This document shows positions 26,513-35,414 of a stretch of 64,000 nucleotides of DNA, one piece after another. Within the stretch, counting starts at the first letter, position 1, and each line of letters begins with the position of its first letter. Made by a program: the position numbers and the translations under genes. The notes under the pieces are model-generated. The model ran no database searches and had not been told where the DNA came from. It saw only the letters and a program-made list of their open reading frames with translations. The stretch is taken from the NCBI RefSeq assembly GCF_039545035.1, contig NZ_BAABRO010000001.1:372001-436000 (forward strand), in the 5' to 3' direction. Origin of the DNA: Novipirellula caenicola (GTDB lineage Bacteria; Planctomycetota; Planctomycetia; Pirellulales; Pirellulaceae).

Positions 26513-27346
26513 GTGAGTAAACTTACGCATCGAGCCAAACTTTGGCTAAAGTCACGCCTGAGTCGACTCTCAGGACGCATCATTGGCAAGCACGTCCGCG
26601 CCCTGATCATCCAGTCGGGGAAGTACAAGTTCGCAGTTGACCCTCAAGACATCGGAGTCGGCCGACACCTGCGACTGCGCGGCGTCTATGGCGCGGACGA
26701 GCTCGAGCGGATGTCAAAGTACTATGACGAAACGTCCACCGTCGTGATCGTGGGAACGCATGTGGGCACCATCGCCATCCCCATTGCGGATCAATGCAAG
26801 CGTCTGATCGCCTTTGAAGCCAATCCGGAAACGTTTGAGCTTCTTTCCATGAACATGGCAATCAACCAATGCACAACGATGACCGCTCACAATCTTGCCG
26901 TCAGCAATCGTGAGTGTGAGTTGAAGTTCTTGATCAATCAGGCAAACTCGGGCGGCAGTAAAATTGTGCCCGAGAACAAGACGTTCAACTATTACTATGA
27001 CTCGCCCAAGGAAGTCACGGTCAAAGGGGTCGCCGGCGACACGTTGATCGATGCCGAGTCGATTGATTTGATGGTCATGGATATCGAAGGCTCCGAGTAC
27101 TTTGCGCTGCAAGGGATGCCACGAGCACTGTCGGTCACCAAAACCCTCATCGTTGAGTTTGTTCCGCACCACTTGCGAGATGTTAGCGGCGTGAGTGTGG
27201 CCGATTTCCTAGAAGTGATTGGCGACTTTTCGAGGCTGACGGTTCCATCAAAAGGGATCACCGTTGAACGTGACCAGTTTCTGCCAACGCTTCAGAAGAT
27301 GTTTGACGCGGACGAGGATGACGACGGAATCATTTTTGAAAAGTAA
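26513..27346 (+). CDS. FkbM-family SAM-dependent methyltransferase
   Basis: A 277-residue protein, probably O-methylating a sugar of the exopolysaccharide. The SAM-binding region is VVIVGTHVGTIAIPIADQCKRL followed by IAFEANPETFELL. The family block DLMVMDIEGSEYFALQGM starts near residue 185. The canonical glycine-rich DVGAxxG is altered to IVGTHVG, which keeps the loop glycines but not the aspartate. The start is GTG with a reasonable Shine-Dalgarno. It is the last gene of the tight plus-strand block; repeats follow. Confidence 0.85.
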   Translation: MSKLTHRAKLWLKSRLSRLSGRIIGKHVRALIIQSGKYKFAVDPQDIGVGRHLRLRGVYGADELERMSKYYDETSTVVIVGTHVGTIAIPIADQCKRLIAFEANPETFELLSMNMAINQCTTMTAHNLAVSNRECELKFLINQANSGGSKIVPENKTFNYYYDSPKEVTVKGVAGDTLIDAESIDLMVMDIEGSEYFALQGMPRALSVTKTLIVEFVPHHLRDVSGVSVADFLEVIGDFSRLTVPSKGITVERDQFLPTLQKMFDADEDDDGIIFEK

Positions 27347-27722
27347 TCCCTCCGACCACAAATGACACCGAGCTCGTTTGGTCTGCATTGCAAACGCGAT
27401 CGGTGCGGCGATAGCGGAATGCGGTGACGCATTGTGATCACCATGGCTAGCGTGATGGCGGTTCCGATAGGCGATGTTCCGGCGTCGAGATTAGGCATCG
27501 GCAAAACCAAATCTGGGCCAAGCATCGATTGCGCCAAGTGGTGTGCGTGGCGGAGCCCCCTAGCGCCGTGCCGCTCGAGGACTCCGCGACCCCGCGGGCG
27601 TGGGTGCAGTCCTTTGCAACTTGATTTTTTTCGATGGTCGCTCTGGGAAGCACGCGGCGTTTGCTAACGCTTCGCCTTCGCGGGTTGACGCGTGGCGATC
27701 GGGTGCCCCGCGAAACTCTTGA

Positions 27723-27839
27723 CGGCTTGTTGATTTAGTGAAGGTTCCTGCGGCAAAGGGTGTAGGATGGACTTCCTAGTCCGTCAAAGGTGGATTCGAC
27801 GGACTAGGAAGTCCATCGTACAACTAAAACAACAAGCCG
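27723..27839. repeat. 117-bp nested palindromic element, copy B
   Basis: Same outer arms (CGGCTTGTTGATTTAG and its partner CAACAAGCCG) and inner arms as copy A. The inner hairpin is nearly perfect here (GATGGACTTCCTAGTCCGTC against its complement). Confidence 0.8.
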
Positions 27840-27844
27840 CTGAA

Positions 27845-27961
27845 CGGTTTGTTGATTTAATGAAGTTTCCTGCGGCAAGGCGTGTAGGATGGACTTTCTA
27901 ATCCGTCAATGGTGGATTCGACGGACTAGGAAGTCCATCGTACGAATAAAACAACAAGCCG
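27845..27961. repeat. 117-bp nested palindromic element, copy C
   Basis: A direct tandem neighbour of copy B, same orientation and same length, with a few substitutions (CGGTTTGTTGATTTAA; inner arm CTAATCCGTC). Confidence 0.8.
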
Positions 27962-27999
27962 CCCGCGACTTTCGCTACCGTGTGGGGGCGATGATGGGC

Positions 28000-28449
28000 T
28001 TAGTTTTGTGCCAGCTTGTCGGCGTCGTCGTTTTCGCTGACGTACGGATTCTCACGCACTGGGCCCATCTTCTTGGCTTTGGGTTTGACCGACGCCGAGT
28101 AGGAGATGCAGGGATTGCCGATCGGACCGTGTGCAGCCCCTGGTGGGGTCATGAATTCCGATTCCAAACGACCGCGATAACTTGTCGGAGCGTTGACCAT
28201 CGGCGGTGCCGCAAACGGGCTCATTCCGTAAGGCCGCGCATAGCGGGCGCCGTAATAGACGGGGGGATTGGTGGCAAAATAGGGGGGCGTTCGTAGCGAG
28301 GTTCCGTAGTAGGAACCATACGGACTGTAGAATCCGTAGCCGCCGAAGGGAAAGAACCCACCGGCGTCGGGGTACTGGGCTGAGGCCGATTCGGACGTGG
28401 CGACCACGGCGGCCAAGGCAAATACGGCAGCGACAACGATACTTTTCAT
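28000..28449 (-). CDS. Secreted Tyr/Pro/Gly-rich protein, function unknown
   Basis: A 149-residue protein with a signal peptide (MKSIVVAAVFALAAVVATS, cleavage expected near SASA-Q). A low-complexity region rich in Tyr, Phe, Gly and Pro follows (FFPFGGYGFYSPYGSYYG), then a more polar tail with GPIGNPCISYSASVKPKAKK and an acidic end. Such sequences are common in planctomycete cell-surface proteins but have no known function. The start at 28449 has GAGG six bases upstream; the TTG at 28461 is less likely. It is on the opposite strand to the surrounding glycan genes. Confidence 0.65.
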   Translation of the reverse strand: MKSIVVAAVFALAAVVATSESASAQYPDAGGFFPFGGYGFYSPYGSYYGTSLRTPPYFATNPPVYYGARYARPYGMSPFAAPPMVNAPTSYRGRLESEFMTPPGAAHGPIGNPCISYSASVKPKAKKMGPVRENPYVSENDDADKLAQN

Positions 28450-28455
28450 CGAAAA

Positions 28456-28459
28456 CCTC
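28456..28459 (-). promoter_or_regulatory. Shine-Dalgarno GAGG
   Basis: GAGG on the minus strand six bases before the ATG at 28449; it decides the start of the secreted Tyr-rich protein. Confidence 0.45.
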
Positions 28460-28688
28460 AACTGAACATCATGGGGGCTTGGATTGGCGCAATAATTCTG
28501 CGACTCTCGCGATCAAAAAACGGAGGGCCCCCGTACGACCCTATGCTTACGCATAACCCCTACGCTAGTTCGCAAATCGCAACCTTTCAACCAATTCGTT
28601 CCGACATTTCACCAAATCGTTGTTTCCCCGCTTGGCCGCCCCACTCCGAAGAACCGTCGTTCCCGTCCACCTGTCGAGTAATTAATCC

Positions 28689-29807
28689 GTGAAAATCGTT
28701 TGCATTATTCATTCTCTTAGTGGCGGCGGTGCCGAGCGGGTGATGGCAGCGCTGGCATCCCAGTTGTCCGCTCGTGAGCACGAAGTCGTGCTGGTGACGT
28801 TTGATGACGCTCGCACCGACCGACACGAAATCGCAGAGACGGTGCGGCGAATTCCGCTGCGGGTGATGCGTGCCAGCCGCGGACGCGTCGACAAAGCGAT
28901 GAACCTTCACCGCCGACACAAGGCAATCCGCAAAACGATTGCGACCGAAAAGCCTGATGTCGTGTTGTCGTTTTGCGATCGCACCAATCTTGACGTGCTG
29001 CTGTCGACGATCGGCATGAAGGTCCCGATCGTGATCAGCGAACGCAGCGACCCGGCCCAACAGTCGCTCGGATTCTTCTGGGAAAACATGCGGCGACGAT
29101 CCTACAAACGAGCCGCCCGGGTGGTCGCCCTGACCGACGCCATCGCCCAAACCCTCGCCCCGCTAAGCCCTCGGCCGATCGCGGTGATCCCTTCGGCGAT
29201 CACACCACCGCGTTGCCGTGACATCGAACATGAAAACAAAATCATTTTGGGAGTCGGTCGCCTGGCCCCCGAAAAAGGATTCGATCGATTGATCGAAGCG
29301 TTCGCAAAAATCGCGGCCGATGCGCCTTCGTGGTCGCTGAAAATTTTGGGCGAAGGAGCGATGCGAGAGCAGCTGCAGCGTCAAGCCGACCAGGCGGGGA
29401 TCAGCCGACGTTTGTCGATGCCCGGCTGGCTGCGTCCGATCGCACCGGAATATGAAATCGCGACGCTGTTTGTGTTGCCCAGCCGCTACGAAGGATTTCC
29501 CTCGGCACTATTGGAAGCGATGGCAACCGGGCTGCCCTGTATCGCGATGAAATGCCAAAGCGGGTCGTGTGAAATCCTCTCGCACAACGAAAACGGATTG
29601 CTGGTCGACGACAGCGTCGATGCGTTGGCCGATGCGATGCGTCACTTGATTCAAGACGAATCCGAACGCGTGCGGCTTGGCAACGCCGCGACCTCTATCG
29701 TCAATCGATTCGATATGAAGTCGATGGTCGATGCCTATGAGGACCTTTTGCGTGAAGTCGCAAACGATGGCCGCAAGTTGCGAAAACGCTCAGAAGATTT
29801 GGCGTAG
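28689..29807 (+). CDS. GT4-family glycosyltransferase
   Basis: A 372-residue GT-B retaining enzyme. The start MKIVCIIHSLSGGGAERVM is the typical GT4 nucleotide-free N-terminus. The donor domain has LGVGRLAPEKGFDRLIEAF and EX7E with Glu268 and Glu276 in EGFPSALLEAMATG, close to N-acetylgalactosamine/GlcNAc transferases of the PglH/WbnK type by general pattern. It is separated from the main exopolysaccharide block by the secreted protein gene and repeats, so it may have its own promoter and could act in the same pathway. Substrate unknown. Confidence 0.9.
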   Translation: MKIVCIIHSLSGGGAERVMAALASQLSAREHEVVLVTFDDARTDRHEIAETVRRIPLRVMRASRGRVDKAMNLHRRHKAIRKTIATEKPDVVLSFCDRTNLDVLLSTIGMKVPIVISERSDPAQQSLGFFWENMRRRSYKRAARVVALTDAIAQTLAPLSPRPIAVIPSAITPPRCRDIEHENKIILGVGRLAPEKGFDRLIEAFAKIAADAPSWSLKILGEGAMREQLQRQADQAGISRRLSMPGWLRPIAPEYEIATLFVLPSRYEGFPSALLEAMATGLPCIAMKCQSGSCEILSHNENGLLVDDSVDALADAMRHLIQDESERVRLGNAATSIVNRFDMKSMVDAYEDLLREVANDGRKLRKRSEDLA

Positions 29808-29838
29808 CGCCGAAATGCAACGCCGCGAAAAATTGCCC

Positions 29839-29911
29839 GTAGCGGAACTCGTCAAGAGTTTCGAAGGAGCCTCTGTCACTCGGACGAAAGTCTTGACGAC
29901 TTCCGCTACGG
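29839..29911. repeat. Large palindrome between convergent genes (possible bidirectional terminator)
   Basis: The left arm GTAGCGGAACTCGTCAAGAG (29839 on) and right arm GTCTTGACGACTTCCGCTAC (about 29890-29909) are near-perfect inverted copies around a 20-odd base loop. The stem lies between the glycosyltransferase stop (29807) and the convergent SHOCT gene stop (29929). Related half-copies occur at 11696-11722, 35541-35570, 62198 and 62335. Confidence 0.6.
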
Positions 29912-29928
29912 TTTGGCTGCTTGGCGGT

Positions 29929-30816
29929 CTAAAGACGACCTAGCAAGTCTCGTTTCTTCTCTTCAAATTCTTGGTCGCTGATGTAACCCTTCTCTTTTAG
30001 CGATCCGAGCCGCTCGAGCGTGCCGAGAACGTCCTCGTTGCCTGCGGATTGCTGACGGTTCATGTTGCCGTTGTCCGAATCCGCGGGCGGGTTGCTAAGT
30101 GACGGATTGTTGGCAGACGGATTGTTGGCAGAAGCTGCGGGTGCGGCCGCCGACGGAGCTGCTGCCGCCACTCCGTTGCGACTCACCACGGGCAGCGTTG
30201 CCAAATTGACGGTGCCGTATTGGCTGGTGAACGTGATCGAACTGCCACCACCTTGCTGTTGGCCAAAGCCACCGATTTGGTGATCCAGCGTATCGTAGAC
30301 CCAAACGTCCGAGCCTGTCTTGACGGCCAAGCGACGATTCCAGGGAAAGTAGGCGTAGCGTACGTTGTTTTGAGCGCCGGTGGCGTTGGGCACTCCCAGT
30401 TCCTCGGGCCACCAATTCTGGTCAGGATCGGGAATGAACAAACTGTTGTTGCTGCCCATCGCGCCCGAAGCCTGGGACTGCGAATTGCCGCTCCCTTGGC
30501 ATTGGCCACCTTGACTCTGGCTTTGGAACGATCCGACAAAGGGCGAGGTTTGATGATTGGCCAATTCGTTGGCGATATCGTTACAAATATTCTCAACGCG
30601 AGATTTCAGTTGGTAGTTGAACAAATCGCTGACCATCGTCATTCCGCCGCGCATCCATTGGCCGCAACCGCCGAACTCGGGATGGTTAAACTGAGCCATC
30701 GATCCATTGCCATTGTGAATGGCGATCAACATATGCGTGACCGCGTCGGTCGACAGCCCGTGACGCTGGCCCAGTCGTTGAACGATTTCGTTCCCCGCAG
30801 GTGATAGCTGTGGCAT
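29929..30816 (-). CDS. SHOCT-domain protein of unknown function
   Basis: A 295-residue protein. The N-terminal domain (MPQLSPAGNEIVQRLGQRHG, then HNGNGSMAQFNHPEFGG and WMRGGMTMVSDLFN) looks conserved and soluble. The middle is a Gln/Ser/Gly-rich linker, then a short beta-rich segment around WPEELG, VWVYDTLDHQIGGFGQQQGG. An Ala/Asn/Pro linker leads to a C-terminal SHOCT motif (LERLGSLKEKGYISDQEFEE), a short oligomerisation module. No signal peptide or membrane segment is seen. The start at 30816 is preferred because the conserved block begins there; 25 more codons are open upstream. Function unknown. Confidence 0.72.
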   Translation of the reverse strand: MPQLSPAGNEIVQRLGQRHGLSTDAVTHMLIAIHNGNGSMAQFNHPEFGGCGQWMRGGMTMVSDLFNYQLKSRVENICNDIANELANHQTSPFVGSFQSQSQGGQCQGSGNSQSQASGAMGSNNSLFIPDPDQNWWPEELGVPNATGAQNNVRYAYFPWNRRLAVKTGSDVWVYDTLDHQIGGFGQQQGGGSSITFTSQYGTVNLATLPVVSRNGVAAAAPSAAAPAASANNPSANNPSLSNPPADSDNGNMNRQQSAGNEDVLGTLERLGSLKEKGYISDQEFEEKKRDLLGRL

Positions 30817-31349
30817 GGTATCGTACGTTCCTGAATCGGATTTACCGATTTCAAACAAAGGGGAGATAGAAAAGTTGACTCGTTCCGCCACGAGGTGGCG
30901 ACGCCACTGGTTTCCATTTTGACGACTACCCGCCGGCAGGGGAAGCGTGCGTCGGCGAATTGTTCACCGCGAGATGCAGTTTGCTCGCACCGAGTTCGAG
31001 CCGATCCCGAGTCAGTCTCGAGTTGCAGCAGTGCAGCGTGGTACCACCGTTCGTCGCAAAACTCGCCAAACGATACAGTGAAGCTTCCTGCGGCATCGGG
31101 TGTAAGATGGACTTTTTCGTTCGTCAATCGTGTCTTGGACGGACTAGGAAGTCCGCCCTACGACTAAATCAACAAGCCGCTCACCAATTCGCGGCGGTGG
31201 ATGAACGCAAACCCAGGCCAGGTGAATTTGAAGCATGATCAAGGTGGGTCAGGGGCCGTGTGTGGCAAAGCGTTTGGATCGGCATTAGAATGATCCGCAC
31301 TTGTTCGGCGAGAACAAAACCACCTTCAATGCGCATAAGGCGACGCACT
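30817..31349. other. Intergenic region with a degraded palindromic element
   Basis: About 530 bases. One partial 117-bp element (31072-31179) is present; the rest shows no gene. Frames across 30895-31238 run through the repeat and are rejected. Confidence 0.5.
31072..31179. repeat. 117-bp palindromic element, diverged copy D
   Basis: The right half (GACGGACTAGGAAGTCC... CTAAATCAACAAGCCG) matches copies A-C. The left outer arm is degraded (ACGATACAGTGAAGCTTCC) and the inner left arm has several changes, so the hairpin is weaker. Confidence 0.7.
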
Positions 31350-31769
31350 GTGAGTTTCGATACCGGCAACCTACCTCCGCAATCTCCCTACTCGCCGCCG
31401 CAACGACACGGCGGGCCCACCGCAGCTAGCGAATTTCCGCAAGGTAAAAAGCAGTCCGGGTTCGGCATCGCCTCGTTCATCATGTCGATCCTGGTCGGCA
31501 TCGGCGCGTTCACGATCATTTTGGTGGCAGGGTTCGCCGAAGCATCCAGCCCCGAGGGGATCGACGAAGAATCGCCGATCGCCATCATTGTCGGGCTGTG
31601 TATTTTCGGCATCATCGGGCTAAACCTGCTGGGGATTGGACTGGGAGTCGCTGGGCTGTGCCAACCCAATCGCTCACGAATCTTTGCGATCCTCGGGCTG
31701 GTCTTTAACGGCATGGTGATCATGGGCATCATCGGAATCATGGCGTTGGGTGTCGCCATGGGCGGCTAG
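31350..31769 (+). CDS. Small DUF4190-like membrane protein
   Basis: About 139 residues. A Pro/Gln/Ser-rich N-terminal tail (PPQSPYSPPQRHGG) is followed by hydrophobic helices: FGIASFIMSILVGIGAFTII, a second (IVGLCIFGIIGLNLLGIGLG) and a third (FNGMVIMGIIGIMALGVAMG). The GLCQPNRSRIFAILGLVFN segment between helices is the feature shared with DUF4190-type proteins. The GTG at 31350 with AAGG nine bases upstream is a reasonable start; an ATG seven codons earlier is possible. Function unknown. Confidence 0.62.
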   Translation: MSFDTGNLPPQSPYSPPQRHGGPTAASEFPQGKKQSGFGIASFIMSILVGIGAFTIILVAGFAEASSPEGIDEESPIAIIVGLCIFGIIGLNLLGIGLGVAGLCQPNRSRIFAILGLVFNGMVIMGIIGIMALGVAMGG

Positions 31770-32035
31770 CATTGAACCAGCGAGTTCGAGCAACAACCCC
31801 ATCGAAATCACGACGTCCGTGGCAACCTCGACCTCGCCGCAGAAGGTTGCCAACGTGCGGGCCCTCGATGCGCAGCGTTAATTACAAACTTCGCTGCCGC
31901 TTGGCCCAACTTCATCATGTTTTTGCGAGCTTGTCTTGGTATCCTATAGCTAGCGGAGCCAACGACTTAGACTCCGTCTGAAAACACTTATCTTGATCGC
32001 ACGTCGATCCCTTCAAACGCGTAGAGACATCTGAA

Positions 32036-33805
32036 ATGAGCCAAGCGACTCGCGAATTTACCGATTTGCTCCTGAAGAAAGGCATCATTAGCCTCGACCA
32101 ACTGACCGAAGCCGAGGGGGTAGCCCAGAACACGAAAGCCGATGTGGGCGATGTGCTGGTCCAAATGGAGTACGCGACGCCCGAAGAGGTGGCACTCGCA
32201 CTCGCTGAATTCCACAAAATTCCCTTTGTCGACCTTCGCGAAGAACGGATCGCCGAATCGGTGATCGAATTGATCCCCGAATCGGTGGCGCGTGAAAACA
32301 CCATTTTGCCGTTCAGCAGTGACGAAGAAGGGACGCTGCGGATCTTGATCGCCGACCCTTTCGATTTCGCCACGGTGGAAAAGTTGCGGTTCATCCTGAA
32401 CCGCAAAATCGAAACCGCACTGGCGCCGAAATCGGCCATCATTGGGGCGATCAACCAGTACTATGGGCAGGTCGAAGGGGAGTCGGCCGACTCGATGCTG
32501 CAAGAATTTACCGATACGGCGATCGACTTTACCGAAACCAGCGACGATGACGGCGGAGGTGCCGGTGGCGACGAAACGGTCGACGACAATAGCGCCCCGG
32601 TCATCCGCCTGGTCAATCTGATGATCCAGGAAGCGGTCCAGCTGCGAGCCAGCGATATTCATGTCGAGCCGTTCGAACATCGGGTTCGAATTCGTTATCG
32701 AATTGACGGCGTTTTGGTCGAGCGAGAGAACGTGCCTCGCCGAATGCTCTCGGCCGTGATCGCCCGTATCAAGATTCTGTCGAAGATCGACATTTCGGAA
32801 AAACGAAAGCCTACGGACGGTCGAATCAAGATCACGGTGGGTGACAAACAGCTCGATTTGCGGGTCAGTATCATCCCGACCAACCATGGCCAGTCGTGCG
32901 TGATGCGGCTGTTGGACAAAGACAACATCAAAGTCGGGGTCCGGCAACTCGGTCTTTCCGAACGCGACTTCCGTAATTTCAACTCGCTGATCCGCCGCCC
33001 CAACGGCATCATCCTGGTGACAGGCCCAACGGGGTCGGGCAAGACGACGACACTGTACGCCTCCCTGAACGCGCTGAACCGTCCGGACCGCAAGGTGATC
33101 ACCGCCGAAGACCCGGTCGAATACTACTTGCCCGGGATCAACCAGGTCGAAGTCAAACACAACATCGGATTGGACTTTGCTCGCATCATTCGCGCGATGC
33201 TGCGTCAGGCCCCCAATATCATCCTGGTCGGCGAGATGCGGGATCATGAGACTGCGGCGACAGGAATCGAGGCCAGCCTTACTGGACACCTGGTTTTCAG
33301 TACCCTGCATACGAACGATGCGCCCAGCGCGATATCGCGAATGGTGGACATCGGTGTACCCGGCTATATGGTGGCGAGTAGTGTGATTGCGGTCTTGGCC
33401 CAGCGTTTGGTGCGGACGATCTGCCCCCGCTGCAAGGTGCGATACCAACCATCCGAAAGCGTGCTAGCGGATTCGATGCTACCACCGGAAATGATCAAGC
33501 AGGCTGAGTTCACTAAAGGCAAGGGATGTTCGTTCTGTGGACGCAGTGGATACCGCGGCCGAATTGGTATCTACGAACTGATGTTAGTGAACTCGAAACT
33601 GCGTGAGTTGATGTTCAAGGGTGCGAGCACTTTGGAACTTCGCAACGCAGCCATAAGAAACGGTATGTCAACACTTTACGCCGATGGAATGCTGAAGGTG
33701 ATCCGCGGCGTGACGACGTTTGAAGAGGTCAATCGCGTGGCCAAACGAACCGAGCTCGAGGACATCGCATTGGCGCATATCACCAAAGATTTGGCGTCAC
33801 TTTGA
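32036..33805 (+). CDS. GspE/PilB-family assembly ATPase (first copy)
   Basis: A 589-residue motor ATPase for type IV pilus or type II secretion assembly, cytoplasmic. The N-terminal MshEN-like domain (about 1-145) has LLLKKGIISLDQL and FHKIPFVDLRE. An acidic Gly-rich linker (DDGGGAGGDETVDDN) precedes the ATPase core: ASDIHVEPFEHRVRIRYRID, Walker A GPTGSGKTTT (about 330-339), Asp-box TAEDPVEY, Walker B ILVGEMRDHET, His-box GHLVFSTLHTND. The zinc pairs CPRC and CSFC then SGYRGRIGIYELM complete it. All catalytic residues are present, unlike the paralogue at 8170. It is the first gene of the pilus-like cluster. Confidence 0.93.
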   Translation: MSQATREFTDLLLKKGIISLDQLTEAEGVAQNTKADVGDVLVQMEYATPEEVALALAEFHKIPFVDLREERIAESVIELIPESVARENTILPFSSDEEGTLRILIADPFDFATVEKLRFILNRKIETALAPKSAIIGAINQYYGQVEGESADSMLQEFTDTAIDFTETSDDDGGGAGGDETVDDNSAPVIRLVNLMIQEAVQLRASDIHVEPFEHRVRIRYRIDGVLVERENVPRRMLSAVIARIKILSKIDISEKRKPTDGRIKITVGDKQLDLRVSIIPTNHGQSCVMRLLDKDNIKVGVRQLGLSERDFRNFNSLIRRPNGIILVTGPTGSGKTTTLYASLNALNRPDRKVITAEDPVEYYLPGINQVEVKHNIGLDFARIIRAMLRQAPNIILVGEMRDHETAATGIEASLTGHLVFSTLHTNDAPSAISRMVDIGVPGYMVASSVIAVLAQRLVRTICPRCKVRYQPSESVLADSMLPPEMIKQAEFTKGKGCSFCGRSGYRGRIGIYELMLVNSKLRELMFKGASTLELRNAAIRNGMSTLYADGMLKVIRGVTTFEEVNRVAKRTELEDIALAHITKDLASL

Positions 33806-34295
33806 TCACTTGGCTTTGCTTTCAAATCGACTCGATTGCGAGTCGATTTGGCAACGTATTGCGGCCAATAGCGTTGGGCGAAGAACCATCGTAGCCAGCC
33901 GCCCAAAGAGGCGACACAGACCCACCCGACGGAACCATTCCCCCTACCATGCTAATAGCGGAAGTCAGGACGCCCGAGGTACGAGTTACCGAATCGCTTT
34001 TTTGATGTCACCACCGTCAAAACAGGTGAATTCTTTGAATGCGAGCAATCCCATGTGATAATGGTGACACCGCCGCAATTATTTTCTTCTTCACGGCGTC
34101 TTTTCGATCGAACTTATTTTTCCATCCATCAATGTCAAAGCGAGCTTCGCGGCCGCCGTTGTCCATCACCACTGAAATTGACCTGCGTTGAAATTGATTT
34201 GCACTCAACGATTGGATCATCGATTTCATGGGATGACGGTAATCCGAACCGCTTTTCTCCGATTTCGCCCCTTTTAAAAATCAGACGTTCCCTTC
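33806..34295. other. Gap between the first gspE and pilT genes
   Basis: About 490 bases. It begins with a perfect 11-bp hairpin (33824-33849). I see no convincing gene; the open stretches here are shadows without recognisable composition. CCTTTTAAA at 34270-34278 lies 17 bases before the pilT start. Confidence 0.45.
33824..33849 (+). terminator. Hairpin after the first gspE gene
   Basis: AAATCGACTCG-ATTG-CGAGTCGATTT is a perfect 11-bp stem with a four-base loop, 19 bases after the stop. No T-run follows, so it may be a terminator of the Rho-assisted kind or an mRNA-stabilising stem. Confidence 0.45.
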
Positions 34296-35414
34296 ATGGC
34301 CACGGTGCTCATTGACAAGCTGCTGCAGGCAGCAATCAAGCAAGGTGTCAGCGATATTCATATTGTGGTTGGGCAACCACCGGTGTTTCGGCTGCATGGA
34401 CGGATGCGAAAACTTGATACCAAGACACTCGACGCGGCCGACGCGGTGGGTTTGATGAAGAGCATCACCCCAGAGCGTTGTCAGCGAGAACTACAAGAGA
34501 CAGGCAGCGCCGACTTTGGGTTCGCTTTTGGTGAATTGGCACGTTTTCGTGTCTCGGTGTTCAAACAGCGTGGTTTCATTTCGATGGTACTGCGTCAAAT
34601 CCCCAACGATAAATTAACCCCTGAACAGCTCGGGTTGCCCGAATCGGTGGTCAAGATGGTCCACCGGCCGCGTGGATTGTTCTTGGTGACCGGACCGACG
34701 GGTTCGGGAAAAAGTACGACGCTGGCGAGTTTGATCAACTTGCTAAACGAGACCGTCGACCATCACATCATCACGATCGAGGACCCGATCGAGTTTTATC
34801 ACGACCATAAAGAGAGCACGATCAATCAACGCGAAGTCGGCGTGGACGTGCCAAGTTTTTCCGAAGCGATTCGGCGTGCGTTGCGGCAGGACCCCGACGT
34901 GATCCTAGTCGGCGAGCTTCGCGACTTGGAAACAATCGAAGCGGCGATCAGTGCGGCGGAAACCGGGCACGTGGTTTTCGGCACGCTACACACCAACAGT
35001 GCTCAAGGTACCGTCAACCGAATCATCGACGCGTTCCCAGGAAATTTGCAGGACCAAATTCGAACTCAATTGGCCAGTACGCTGATCGGTGTGGTTGCTC
35101 AAACGCTGCTGCCCAAGATCGGTGGCGGGCGAGTGGCGGCCTACGAGATCTTGGTGGTCACCCCCGGGATCGCGAACCTGATCCGAGAAAACAAAACGTT
35201 CCGTATCAACAGTGCGATGCAGACCGGAGCGAAGTTCGGGATGCAGTTGATGGACGATACGCTGTTCAACCTGTGGCGTGACGAGTTGATCACGGTCGAA
35301 GATGCGCTGGGCAAGGCGCACCGCCCGGATGACCTCGCCAAACGAATCGTTCAATTCCGTCACGGCGAAGGGGACGCTCCGATCCCGATCCCCGAAGAAA
35401 ACGGAAAACACTAG
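34296..35414 (+). CDS. pilT: PilT-family retraction ATPase (second copy)
   Basis: A 372-residue hexameric ATPase, complete in length. Seen: VSDIHIVVGQPPVFRLHG at the N-terminus, Walker A GPTGSGKST (133-141), TIEDPIEF, the EVGVDVPSF loop, Walker B ILVGELRDLETIE and His-box AETGHVVFGTLHTN. The C-terminus is MDDTLFNLW then a helix containing EDALGKAHRPDDL. The family role is pilus retraction. It shares the cluster with two assembly ATPases and is followed by a four-copy tandem repeat. It differs clearly from the PilT at 9676, so the organism likely has two retraction motors or two pilus systems. Confidence 0.93.
   Translation: MATVLIDKLLQAAIKQGVSDIHIVVGQPPVFRLHGRMRKLDTKTLDAADAVGLMKSITPERCQRELQETGSADFGFAFGELARFRVSVFKQRGFISMVLRQIPNDKLTPEQLGLPESVVKMVHRPRGLFLVTGPTGSGKSTTLASLINLLNETVDHHIITIEDPIEFYHDHKESTINQREVGVDVPSFSEAIRRALRQDPDVILVGELRDLETIEAAISAAETGHVVFGTLHTNSAQGTVNRIIDAFPGNLQDQIRTQLASTLIGVVAQTLLPKIGGGRVAAYEILVVTPGIANLIRENKTFRINSAMQTGAKFGMQLMDDTLFNLWRDELITVEDALGKAHRPDDLAKRIVQFRHGEGDAPIPIPEENGKH

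Larger units (their letters stand above)
27347..27999. other. Repeat-bearing intergenic region after the methyltransferase gene
   Basis: About 650 bases. The first 370 show no gene and only short hairpins (GCGTTTGCTAACGC near 27656). The rest holds two adjacent copies of the 117-bp palindromic element (27723-27839 and 27845-27961). Confidence 0.55.

Noticed and set aside
31988-33448. A 486-codon open frame on the minus strand opposite the first gspE
   Set aside because: It lies fully inside a gene with complete ATPase motifs. The antisense product has no recognisable domain and a composition (Arg/His/Asp-rich) typical of antisense frames in moderately GC-rich DNA.
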